This document shows positions 1-6,867 of a stretch of 18,541 nucleotides of DNA, piece by piece. The stretch spans positions 1-18,541 of the forward strand of contig URGF01000029.1 in assembly GCA_900547285.1 (NCBI GenBank), given 5' to 3'. This stretch comes from an uncultured Collinsella sp. (GTDB lineage Bacteria; Actinomycetota; Coriobacteriia; Coriobacteriales; Coriobacteriaceae). How positions within the stretch are numbered: position 1 is the stretch's first letter; each line of letters begins with the position of its first letter. The translations under genes and the position numbers were made by a program. Below the pieces are notes generated by a model. That model had not been told where the DNA came from. It saw only the letters and a list, made by a program, of their open reading frames with translations, and made no database searches.

Positions 1-69
1 TGAAGCTCTGAGACCGCCAAACAGTCCCTATTTCACCGCAACGTATGATGGGGAATTTTGGATGCTGGG

Positions 70-75
70 TATAAT
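70..75 (+). promoter_or_regulatory. Candidate -10 box for the zinc-ribbon membrane protein gene
   Basis: A perfect TATAAT lies 37 bases before the ATG at 113. No good -35 box stands 16-18 bases upstream (the best is TGATGG at 46-51), so the call rests on the -10 alone. A start of transcription near 82 would give a leader of about 30 bases that includes the AAAGGAG ribosome binding site. Confidence 0.5.
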
Positions 76-112
76 CGTCGTATTGCATTGAAATGTGGCG
101 AAAGGAGTGGCA

Positions 113-1096
113 ATGTCTCGGTATTGCGCCTCGTGCGGCAAGCTTCTTGCAGATGATGCCAAGTTCTGCACCTCGTGCGGTGCACCCGTTGAGCAAACAG
201 CCGCGAGCGATAGCCAGCCCGCTTTTGAGCAGACCGGCTCCCTTGATGCGCCGCAAGCCAAGGCGGACGACCCCCTCGCCTATCGCCCCGACCCCGCCGC
301 AGGCCCCGCGACCGTCGAGACCACGCAGCGCATACCCGTCGCGAGCGGCTCGCCCCAACAGCAGCAGGCTCCCGCATACGCGCCCGCTTCGCCACAGACC
401 CCCGCTCCCAAAAAGAGCGGCACCGGGCCGCTTATCGCCGTTATCGTTGTGCTGGTGGCGATCATCATCGCCCTGGTCGTTTTCTTTGTGATCAAGCCTT
501 TCGACAACGCCGCCACGCAGACGACTACCGAGGTAGCTAAGCTGCACCATGATGTCGACGACGATGACCTAAAGCCTCTCGGCGATCCCAACAGCCTGTA
601 CGACGATGATGACGATGACGACGAGGATGGCGGCGAAGCAACGCTCTCCGAACAGAACCTCTACCGTCGCCTGAGCGAATACTACGACTTGCTCGAAGAT
701 CTCGACAGCCAGGTCCGTGGCTGCGCGCAGAACTTCAACGGCAACTATCTGGAAGAAGATCGCACCACCCGTCAAAATCTCGCCGACGTCGCCGAGCGCA
801 CGGAAGACACCATCGAGCAGTACTACGATATCGTCGAGGACCTGGACGTCCCGACGAGCTCCAAGAACTACAGCTCTTGGAAGGACATCGTTGCCCTGTA
901 CGACGACCTAGATCACCGCATCGACGCAATCTGTGATGCCTGGGAGATCAGCCTGAAATACGCCAATCCTGCGGACCACAAGAATGAGATCGTGGCGCCG
1001 CTGTCGCGCGACAACGTGGCGGGCACCAATGACAATAAGTACCGCCTAGACTTTGAGGAGCGCTATCCCGACGCCAAACCCGTCGAAGTGAACTAG
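113..1096 (+). CDS. Zinc-ribbon, single-pass membrane protein of unknown function
   Basis: The 327-residue protein opens with a zinc ribbon: two CxxC pairs at Cys5/Cys8 and Cys19/Cys22. A Pro/Gln/Ala-rich linker follows (about residues 30-103), then one strong hydrophobic helix at about 106-128 that ends in Lys-Pro. Next comes a very acidic stretch with seven consecutive Asp at about 164-170, then a mostly helical C-terminal domain with many Tyr, Asp and Glu (about 178-327). This order suggests a cytoplasmic ribbon, a membrane anchor and an outer domain. The start at 113 is chosen because AAAGGAG stands five bases before it; an in-frame GTG at 95 has no such site. Many Actinobacteria and Firmicutes have proteins that pair an N-terminal zinc ribbon with one helix, mostly uncharacterised. 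The acidic tract might bind cations, but that is a guess. No operon partner is seen; the gene converges on topA. Confidence 0.8.
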   Translation: MSRYCASCGKLLADDAKFCTSCGAPVEQTAASDSQPAFEQTGSLDAPQAKADDPLAYRPDPAAGPATVETTQRIPVASGSPQQQQAPAYAPASPQTPAPKKSGTGPLIAVIVVLVAIIIALVVFFVIKPFDNAATQTTTEVAKLHHDVDDDDLKPLGDPNSLYDDDDDDDEDGGEATLSEQNLYRRLSEYYDLLEDLDSQVRGCAQNFNGNYLEEDRTTRQNLADVAERTEDTIEQYYDIVEDLDVPTSSKNYSSWKDIVALYDDLDHRIDAICDAWEISLKYANPADHKNEIVAPLSRDNVAGTNDNKYRLDFEERYPDAKPVEVN

Positions 1097-1119
1097 TCGC
1101 ATGCGACGTTCTCAAACGA

Positions 1120-1148
1120 CTAGTCATTAAAGAACGTCCCCAATGACT
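1120..1148. repeat. GGGGAC-core extragenic hairpin repeat, copy 1
   Basis: This 29-base element lies 24 bases after the stop codon at 1096. Arms AGTCATT (1122-1128) and AATGACT (1142-1148) are perfect inverted repeats around a 13-base core that reads GGGGACGTTCTTT on the minus strand. The same element recurs at 8580-8608 with one base changed. Both copies sit between a + strand stop codon and a two-way terminator. Confidence 0.8.
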
Positions 1149-1156
1149 GCCTAGAA

Positions 1157-1192
1157 AATGAGCGAGGATCGCGGGATCCTCGCTCATTTTTG
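1157..1192. terminator. Bidirectional intrinsic terminator between the membrane protein gene and topA
   Basis: A perfect 14-bp stem, AATGAGCGAGGATC at 1157-1170 and its complement at 1175-1188, encloses the four-base loop GCGG. On the + strand it runs into TTTTTG and TTTT; on the minus strand it runs into TTTTC. It can therefore end transcripts from both of the convergent genes. Confidence 0.9.
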
Positions 1193-1218
1193 TTTTGGTC
1201 AATGTTTCGGCTGCGCTG

Positions 1219-3813
1219 TTACTTGTCGGCGGCTGCTTTCTTGGCAGTCGACTTCTTCGCGGTCGTCTTCTTGGCGGCAGTGGCTTTCTTAGCCGTCGTC
1301 TTCTTGGCCGCCGTCGTCTTCTTCGCCGTGATCGCCTTGGTCGCAGTCTTGCGGCCGCGGGCGGGCTTCTTCTCCTTGGTCGGGCAGTCCATGTTGACGC
1401 AGATACGCCACGGGCCGCGCGCCGTGTTGACCACCACGATGGGAGCACCGCACTCGGGGCAGGTCTCACCCGTCGCCTCGAGCTTACCGCGCGCCGGCAG
1501 AGGATAGCTCACGCCGCAGTCATCGTAGTTGGTGCAGCGGATAAAGCGCTTGCCGCTCTTCTCGCTCTTGTGCGCGATCAGGTCGCCATGGCGTCCGGCC
1601 TCGGCGCACACCTTGCACTCGCCCACCTTAAGGTCAGGCTCGTAGTTGGTGGGGCACGTGGGGTTCACGCAAATCTCGAAGGCCTTCTGGCGGAACGGCT
1701 GGCACTTAATGCGCGGCGCGCCGCACTCGGGGCACACGGCCGCCTCGCCCTCGAGCGGGCTCACCTTGACGCCGCTCGGCACCGGATAGGTCACATCGCA
1801 GTCGGGCCAACCCATGCAGCCGATAAAGCTGCCACGGGTCTTGGCGCTCGTCTTCATAACCAGGTCCTTGCCGCACTTGGGGCAAGCGCCCACGCGTGCA
1901 TCGGCCGTGACGGCGTCGCTGATGGCGTCACCTAGCTCCTGCGTGTGCTTGAGCAGCTCGTCGAGCACGCCGGCCAGCAGCGCGCGCGAGTGCGTCACGA
2001 CATGTTCTTCGGTATCCTCGCCGCGCTCGACGCGGGTCATATCGCCGTCGAGCTCGCTGGTCATATCGGGGCTCGTGATGCGCGGGGCAAATTGCGTCAG
2101 CGCGTCGATGATGGCGATGCCCAGCTGGCTCGGCTCAACGGGATCGTTTTTGAGATAGCGCACGGCATACAGGCGCTCGATGATGCTCGCACGCGTGGAC
2201 TTGGTGCCCAGGCCGCGCTTTTCCATCTCCTGCACGAGCTTGCCCTGGCTGTAGCGAGCGGGCGGCTCGGTCTGCTTGGCCTCGAGCTTCATGTCGAACA
2301 CGTCGACCGTATCACCCTGCTCCAGCGGCGGCATCTGCTCATCGCGCTTGAGTCCGTACGGATACGCCTCGCGGAAGCCCGGAGTCACGAGCACGTCGCC
2401 CGAGGCCACGAACGGCTCGCCGTTGACGTCGAGCTCGAGCTTGGTGTTCTCGATGGTCGCGGGCCCCATGAGCGTTGCCAGGAAGCGGCGGGCAATGAGG
2501 TCGTAGAGCTTGCGCTGGCCGCCGTCGAGCGTGGACGGATCGCCCTCGCCCGTGGGATAGATCGGCGGATGGTCGGTAGTCTCGACCTTGCCGCGCGTGG
2601 GCTTCATGGGACCGGCGAGCACCTTTTTGCACACGGGCGCCAGCGCCGGGTTGATCTTTGCCAGGTCGCTCACCACGGCGCCCAGATCGAGCGTCGCAGG
2701 GTACACGGTATTGTCGACACGCGGGTAGCTGATGAGACCGGCCATGTAGAGGGACTCGGCGATTCGCATCGTACGCGCAGGCGAGATGCCCTCGGCCGCA
2801 GCGGCAGCCTGCAGCGAGGTCGTCGCAAACGGCGTGGGCGGCTGCTGCTTGCGGGAGCGCTTGGTCACCGCGGCGACGGTTGCCGTCGTAGCGCCGTCGA
2901 CGTGGCCGTACGCCGTCTCGGCAGCATCTTTGTCGGTAAAACGTGCCGTCTTGTGGGCAATCTTAAAGCGATCGTCCTCGGCAGCGCCCTGCGCGGCACC
3001 CATGCCGCGAATCTGCCAATAGTCCTCGGGCACAAACGCCATGCGCTCGCGCTCGCGCTCGACCACCAGGGCGAGCGTCGGCGTCTGCACGCGGCCGGCG
3101 GAGCGCACGTTGCCAAAGCCGCCGAACTTGGCGAGCGTCAGGTAACGCGTGAGCACCGCGCCCCAGATGAGGTCGATGTGCTGGCGGCTCTCGCCAGCGT
3201 CGGCCAGATTCTGGTCGAGCGAGACAAGATTATCGAAGGCCTGCGTAATCTCGGCCTTGGTAAACGAAGAATACTGGGCGCGGGCGACCGGCAAGTCAGG
3301 CGCAACCTCGCGCACTTTGTTGAGGGCGTCCGAACCGATCAGTTCGCCCTCGCGGTCGAAGTCCGTGGCGATAATGACGCTGTCGGACTTCTTGGCAAGG
3401 TTCTTGAGCGAGCGGATGAGCTCCTTCTCGGCCGGCAGCTTAATGACGGGTGCCCAGGTGAGATAGGGCAGACTCTCGAGCTTCCAGCCCTTGATGGAGA
3501 TGCCGTCGGCAAGAAACGGCTTGCGCTTGGTGTCGTACGGCGGGCGGGCCAAGCCATCGGGCATATCGGCCGGCAGCATCTCACCGTCCTCCGTGACCGA
3601 ATACCAGCCCAGCTTTTTATCGAACAGCACGCTGTCGCAAAAATCGGGCGCAAGGATGTGACCGGCAAGGCCGATCGTCACGCACTCCTCGCCCTTCCAC
3701 TCAAAACGGTAGATGGCGGTGTTGTACACCTTGTCCTTTTTGGGCTTGCCCGTGGACAGACGCTCGGCAATCTGACGCGCGGCGTCGTTTTTCTCGGCGA
3801 TGATGAGCTTCAA
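1219..3813 (-). CDS. topA: DNA topoisomerase I, type IA, with four zinc ribbons and a Lys/Ala tail
   Basis: The 864-residue enzyme relaxes negative supercoils by cutting one strand through a tyrosine. The Toprim domain starts at the N terminus (MKLIIAEKNDAARQIAERL), with the metal-binding DFDREGE at 151-157. SAGRVQTPTL is at 238-247, and the catalytic Tyr363 lies in the motif ISYPR. Four four-Cys zinc ribbons follow: C644/647/666/672, C694/697/715/720, C733/736/760/766 and C785/788/805/810. The last 50 residues are a run of Lys, Ala and Thr that probably holds DNA. The N terminus resembles archaeal TopA more than E. coli TopA, judged from memory. The start codon is TTG, with AGGAG six bases upstream; translating from it gives the conserved N terminus directly. 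The gene lies 54 bases after hypB on the same strand, so it may be read through from the tat-hyp genes. Confidence 0.95.
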   Translation of the reverse strand: MKLIIAEKNDAARQIAERLSTGKPKKDKVYNTAIYRFEWKGEECVTIGLAGHILAPDFCDSVLFDKKLGWYSVTEDGEMLPADMPDGLARPPYDTKRKPFLADGISIKGWKLESLPYLTWAPVIKLPAEKELIRSLKNLAKKSDSVIIATDFDREGELIGSDALNKVREVAPDLPVARAQYSSFTKAEITQAFDNLVSLDQNLADAGESRQHIDLIWGAVLTRYLTLAKFGGFGNVRSAGRVQTPTLALVVERERERMAFVPEDYWQIRGMGAAQGAAEDDRFKIAHKTARFTDKDAAETAYGHVDGATTATVAAVTKRSRKQQPPTPFATTSLQAAAAAEGISPARTMRIAESLYMAGLISYPRVDNTVYPATLDLGAVVSDLAKINPALAPVCKKVLAGPMKPTRGKVETTDHPPIYPTGEGDPSTLDGGQRKLYDLIARRFLATLMGPATIENTKLELDVNGEPFVASGDVLVTPGFREAYPYGLKRDEQMPPLEQGDTVDVFDMKLEAKQTEPPARYSQGKLVQEMEKRGLGTKSTRASIIERLYAVRYLKNDPVEPSQLGIAIIDALTQFAPRITSPDMTSELDGDMTRVERGEDTEEHVVTHSRALLAGVLDELLKHTQELGDAISDAVTADARVGACPKCGKDLVMKTSAKTRGSFIGCMGWPDCDVTYPVPSGVKVSPLEGEAAVCPECGAPRIKCQPFRQKAFEICVNPTCPTNYEPDLKVGECKVCAEAGRHGDLIAHKSEKSGKRFIRCTNYDDCGVSYPLPARGKLEATGETCPECGAPIVVVNTARGPWRICVNMDCPTKEKKPARGRKTATKAITAKKTTAAKKTTAKKATAAKKTTAKKSTAKKAAADK

Positions 3814-3867
3814 AAGAGGCTCCTATCTCGTATCTCTGCGGCTACGCCCGCCCGTATGGCGGCCGAC

Positions 3868-4551
3868 TTACGCCCTTGCTTGCTCAATCTGCCCGATGAG
3901 CCAATCGCACCAGGCATCCATGCCCTCGCCCTTGCGCGCGCTCACGGCAAACCGCGGCGCCTGCGGATTGAGGTCATCGAGTGTCTTAGTATACCTATCC
4001 ATGTCAAAATCGAAAGCCGGAGCCACGTCGACCTTGTTGAGCAGCTGCGCGCCGGCGTGTTGGAAGATGCCCGGGTACTTGATGGGCTTGTCGTCGCCCT
4101 CGGGCACCGAGAGAATCATGATGGACAGGTTCTCGCCCAGGTCAAAGTCGACCGGGCAGACCAGGTTGCCCACGTTTTCGATAAAGATGACGTCGATGTT
4201 CTCCAGACCCACAGCCTGGTCGAAGGCGTCGACGGCCTCCATGATCATGTTGCCCTCGAGGTGGCACAGGCCGCCCGTGTTGATCTGGATGGCGGGCATG
4301 CCGGCTTCCTTCATGGTGATGGCATCGACATCCGAGGCGATATCGCCCTCGATGACGGCACAGCGCAGGCCGGCTTTGTCACGCAGGCGCTCGTTGGTGC
4401 CCAGAATCGTGGTGGTCTTACCCGAGCCGGGGCTCGACAGCACATTGATCACGTAGGTGCCTGCCTCATTAAATCGCTGACGCAGCTGATCTGCCAGGCG
4501 CTCGTTGCGCGACAGGATCGGCGACGCGATATCAATCGTTTTCTCGGCCAT
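3868..4551 (-). CDS. hypB: HypB, GTPase for nickel insertion into [NiFe] hydrogenase
   Basis: HypB is a cytoplasmic GTPase that, with HypA, delivers nickel to the large subunit of [NiFe] hydrogenase. The 227-residue protein has a Walker A loop (SSPGSGKT, 39-46), the nickel/zinc-site Cys96-His97 in NTGGLCHLEG, a third ligand candidate Cys132 in ENVGNLVCP, and the guanine-specific NKVD at 172-175. It lacks the N-terminal Cys motif and the His-rich nickel-storage stretch that some HypB proteins carry. The start at 4551 has AAGGAG eight bases upstream. It follows hypA by 55 bases and precedes topA by 54. The other maturation genes (hypC, D, E, F) and the hydrogenase genes are not in the window. 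Confidence 0.95.
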   Translation of the reverse strand: MAEKTIDIASPILSRNERLADQLRQRFNEAGTYVINVLSSPGSGKTTTILGTNERLRDKAGLRCAVIEGDIASDVDAITMKEAGMPAIQINTGGLCHLEGNMIMEAVDAFDQAVGLENIDVIFIENVGNLVCPVDFDLGENLSIMILSVPEGDDKPIKYPGIFQHAGAQLLNKVDVAPAFDFDMDRYTKTLDDLNPQAPRFAVSARKGEGMDAWCDWLIGQIEQARA

Positions 4552-4606
4552 ACTTAGCGCTCCTTACTTTGGCCCCTTTATACCCCATCATTAGATGGCT
4601 AGCGGG

Positions 4607-4963
4607 CTAATCGTCGGGGGTTTCGATTTCGATACTTGCGATATCGAGCTCGCGGCCGTGCAGCAGGCGCACGTTGGCGCCGCCACACTGGGGGCAGCGA
4701 CAATGGAAACGGTCGTGCTCAAAGACCTCGCCGCAGTCCAGGCACTCGCTTTGTGGATGGACCTCCTCCACGGCAAGCTCGCAGCCGCGCGTGAGCGGGT
4801 CCTCATCGCGAAACGTCTCCCACGCAAAGTCGAGTGCCTCGCGCACGACCTCGGTCATATCCCCGATACGAAGCGTTACCAAAACGGCGCGCGAGGCCCC
4901 CGCCCCACGCGCCGCGCGAATCACTGTATCGAGTATGCCGTTGACAATGCCAACCTCGTGCAT
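4607..4963 (-). CDS. hypA: HypA, hydrogenase nickel metallochaperone
   Basis: HypA is a small zinc protein that binds nickel and hands it to the hydrogenase with HypB. The 118-residue protein starts MHEVGI; its N-terminal amine and His2 are the usual nickel ligands, followed by Glu3. The structural zinc site is formed by two CxxC pairs, C74/C77 and C90/C93. Length and domain order match the family. Its ribosome binding site, GAGGAG, lies inside the last codons of tatC and the start is six bases beyond the tatC stop, so the two genes are almost certainly translated from one message. An acidic end (IEIETPDD) is the only notable feature beyond the family pattern. Confidence 0.95.
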   Translation of the reverse strand: MHEVGIVNGILDTVIRAARGAGASRAVLVTLRIGDMTEVVREALDFAWETFRDEDPLTRGCELAVEEVHPQSECLDCGEVFEHDRFHCRCPQCGGANVRLLHGRELDIASIEIETPDD

Positions 4964-4969
4964 ACCGAT

Positions 4970-5761
4970 TTACTCCTCGTCGTCCTCGTCGTCCGAGAAC
5001 AGGTCCAGACGGCTCACGAACAGGCCCTCCTTGCCCTCGCGCGCGGTAATGACCACGCGAGCGATGGCGAGCGAAATCTCGTAGAGCGAGAGCAGGGCGC
5101 CATACATGAGACCCAGCGTAACGGGCGAGCCGTCGGGCGTAATCACAGCCGAACCCACGAGCAGGCCTACGTACACGTAGCGCCAGGCGCTGCGGAAGGC
5201 CGCATAGGACACGATGTGGAAAACGGACAGGTAGAAGATGATGAGCGGCAGCTCAAACGCCACACCAAAGCCGATCATAAAGAGCAGCTCCATGTTGACG
5301 TAGTTCTCCAGATCGGGCAACGCCGTAGCGACAGCCGAGGTCTCGCCGATGAGCCACTCAAAGCCCGCCGGGATGATGATGAAGTAGCAGAAGATGGCAC
5401 CCAGGAAGAACAGCACCGTCGAGGCGAGCACCGTGGGCACAACCCACTTGCGCTCGTTGGGGCGCAGTGCCGGCAGGAAAAATGCCAGAATCTGCCAGAT
5501 GATCATGGGCGTGCACATGACCACGGCCATCTTGATGGCAAGCGAGAAGCGCAGGCCAAAGCCGCCGAGCGTGGTGGTGATGTAAAACTTACCGTCCGGC
5601 ACAAAGGAGCGGATGGGGTCCTCAAGAATATCGAGCACCACGGGCGTGGCAAAGTACAGCACGATGGCGGCGGCAAACACCGAAACGACCACGATGGTCA
5701 GGCGGCGACGGAGCTCTCCCAGGTGATCGAAGAGCGGCATGCGCGCAGGTCCGATCGGCAT
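4970..5761 (-). CDS. tatC: TatC, twin-arginine translocase receptor subunit
   Basis: TatC recognises twin-arginine signal peptides and, with TatA-type proteins, moves folded proteins across the cytoplasmic membrane. The 263-residue protein carries the TatC opening FDHLGELRRRL (11-21). Hydrophobic segments follow at about 22-42, 74-97 and 108-131, with more toward the C terminus, consistent with six helices. It also has the conserved FFLPALRPNERK. The last residues are strongly acidic (LFSDDEDDEE). The ATG at 5761 overlaps the stop codon of the upstream tat gene as TAATG, which suggests coupled translation. An internal ATG at 5740 (MPLFDHL) would give a more typical N terminus and is a real alternative. 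Confidence 0.95.
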   Translation of the reverse strand: MPIGPARMPLFDHLGELRRRLTIVVVSVFAAAIVLYFATPVVLDILEDPIRSFVPDGKFYITTTLGGFGLRFSLAIKMAVVMCTPMIIWQILAFFLPALRPNERKWVVPTVLASTVLFFLGAIFCYFIIIPAGFEWLIGETSAVATALPDLENYVNMELLFMIGFGVAFELPLIIFYLSVFHIVSYAAFRSAWRYVYVGLLVGSAVITPDGSPVTLGLMYGALLSLYEISLAIARVVITAREGKEGLFVSRLDLFSDDEDDEE

Positions 5762-6333
5762 TACTCATCGCCTCCCTTCGGGGCGTCGGCGGCAGCAGCC
5801 TCGGCATCGTCCTCGACCTCGAGCTCGCGAGCGAGCTGGTCGACGACGGCCTTGCGCTTGCGGGGACGACGGGCGTAGAGGTCAGCCGTCGTGGGCTCTG
5901 CCGGCTCGGGCTTGGGCTCTGCAGCAGGCTCGGGCTCGACGGCAGCAGCAGGCTCTGTACCCTCGGCCTCATCAACAGCGCCTTCGCCCTCAGCAGCGCC
6001 CTCGCTTGCGGCCTTCTCGGCAGCAAGACGGGCGCGACGCTCGGCAAAGGTCTCCTTCTTGGCGGGCGCTGCCGTCTCGGCGGCATCCTCGTCCGCATCG
6101 GAATCGTCGTCGGTCGCAGCAGTCTTCTTGGGCTTGACCGGGGCCGACGCGGCCTCGCTCACCGGATCGATAATCTCGGACTGAACAACGGCCGTCATCT
6201 TTTCCTGCGTCTCGCGGAACTGACGGATAGCACGGCCGATCGTGCGGCCCATCTGCGGGAGCTTATCCGGGCCAAACAGCAAAAAGCCGAAGACCACGAT
6301 GATCGCGAGCTCACCCTCTCCAATACCAAACAC
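5761..6333 (-). CDS. tatA: TatA/TatB-family translocase subunit with a long acidic C-terminal extension
   Basis: TatA-type proteins have one short membrane helix and an amphipathic helix that line the twin-arginine translocation path. Residues 2-40 match this plan: FGIGEGELAIIVVFGFLLF, then GPDKLPQMGR and an amphipathic helix. The start is taken as GTG at 6333, with GGAGG five bases upstream; the longer reading frame begins without a ribosome binding site and adds an atypical N terminus. The 190-residue length is about twice that of a usual TatA. The extra part (about 60-190) is rich in Ala, Glu, Asp and Pro, with a basic patch RRPRKRK at about 155-161. Whether it acts as TatA or TatB cannot be decided from sequence, so the symbol is provisional. 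It is the first gene of the tat-hyp-topA cluster. Confidence 0.85.
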   Translation of the reverse strand: MFGIGEGELAIIVVFGFLLFGPDKLPQMGRTIGRAIRQFRETQEKMTAVVQSEIIDPVSEAASAPVKPKKTAATDDDSDADEDAAETAAPAKKETFAERRARLAAEKAASEGAAEGEGAVDEAEGTEPAAAVEPEPAAEPKPEPAEPTTADLYARRPRKRKAVVDQLARELEVEDDAEAAAADAPKGGDE

Positions 6334-6408
6334 ACATACCTCCAAGGCTCGATGTGAGTCGAGCCCGCACCGCGCCATTCGGCCGGAACTCGTCTATTCA
6401 TTCGGTCA

Positions 6409-6414
6409 AGTATA
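6409..6414 (-). promoter_or_regulatory. Candidate -10 box for the tat-hyp-topA cluster
   Basis: On the minus strand TATACT lies 76 bases before the GTG start of the tatA/B-like gene. The -35 region is weak (GACGTT at a 16-base spacing) and falls within the neighbouring hairpin, so the site is tentative. Confidence 0.35.
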
Positions 6415-6442
6415 GCGCCCGGACGCCAAAACGTCCGAGCGC
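6415..6442 (-). terminator. Hairpin downstream of the STAS gene, possible weak terminator
   Basis: GCGCCCGGACG (6415-6425) pairs with CGTCCGAGCGC (6432-6442) with one mismatch, around a six-base loop. It lies 45 bases after the STAS stop codon on the minus strand. There is no run of T after it (TATACTTGACC follows), so as a terminator it would be poor. It overlaps the -35 region of the candidate tat promoter and could instead be an operator or a message-stabilising hairpin. Confidence 0.4.
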
Positions 6443-6486
6443 ATCACAAACATATGCCAAACGGCACGCCCTTTTGGGGGCAAAGA

Positions 6487-6801
6487 TTATGCAGCGGTGA
6501 TCGAAATCTCCTGGTCGACGCCCAACAGCTGAACCACGCGCATCACCGGGGGCTGCACGTTGACGCAGCTAAAACGCTTACCATGATCAGCTGCGTGGTG
6601 TGCGGCGCCCACAAGCACGCCAATGCCCGTCGAATCGATGTAGCTCACCTGGGCAAAATCGAGCTCAACGGCCTCAGTGGGCTGCTCGAGCGCCAGGTCG
6701 ATGGCATTGCGCAGGCTATCGGCGTTAGAGATATCGATCTCACCGGTCACCTTAATGGTGTAGAGCTCTGGCGTGGGGTTGGTGGAAATACCCAAATCCA
6801 T
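6487..6801 (-). CDS. STAS-domain anti-sigma factor antagonist (SpoIIAA/RsbV-like)
   Basis: Proteins of this family free a sigma factor by binding its anti-sigma kinase when they are not phosphorylated. The 104-residue protein is a single STAS domain. It has a GEIDISNADSLRNAI segment near the start and the phosphorylation motif YIDSTGIGVL, in which Ser57 is the expected target. The start has AAAGGAG seven bases upstream. It lies 66 bases after the aminotransferase on the same strand and may share its message. No partner kinase (RsbW/SpoIIAB) or sigma factor gene is next to it, so its partner must be elsewhere, and the sigma factor cannot be named. Confidence 0.9.
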   Translation of the reverse strand: MDLGISTNPTPELYTIKVTGEIDISNADSLRNAIDLALEQPTEAVELDFAQVSYIDSTGIGVLVGAAHHAADHGKRFSCVNVQPPVMRVVQLLGVDQEISITAA

Positions 6802-6867
6802 GTATACGCTCCTTTACGTATCGAAAGTGCGGATAGTACTAGGCGCGGACTTGCGGGGTCCTACGCG

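Noticed and set aside
11..30. Possible further GGGAC-type repeat at the left edge
   Set aside because: The minus strand reads TAGGGACTGTTTGGCGG, similar to the family, but no inverted arms are present and the window starts too close to judge.
93..491. Open frame overlapping the zinc-ribbon gene in another frame
   Set aside because: It is Pro/Arg/Ser-rich, lacks a ribosome binding site and overlaps a gene with a clear domain structure.
1220..1360. Repeated DNA pattern in the topA 3' end
   Set aside because: It is explained by the Lys/Ala/Thr-rich protein tail; no independent DNA repeat or CRISPR-like spacing is present.
1945..4557. Long open frame on the + strand opposite topA and hypB
   Set aside because: It is antisense to two genes with clear motifs, has no ribosome binding site, and its protein is rich in His, Arg, Leu and Val as expected from reading GC-rich genes backward.
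4595..5878. Open frame on the + strand opposite hypA and tatC
   Set aside because: It spans two certain minus-strand genes and their junction; no domain can be seen.
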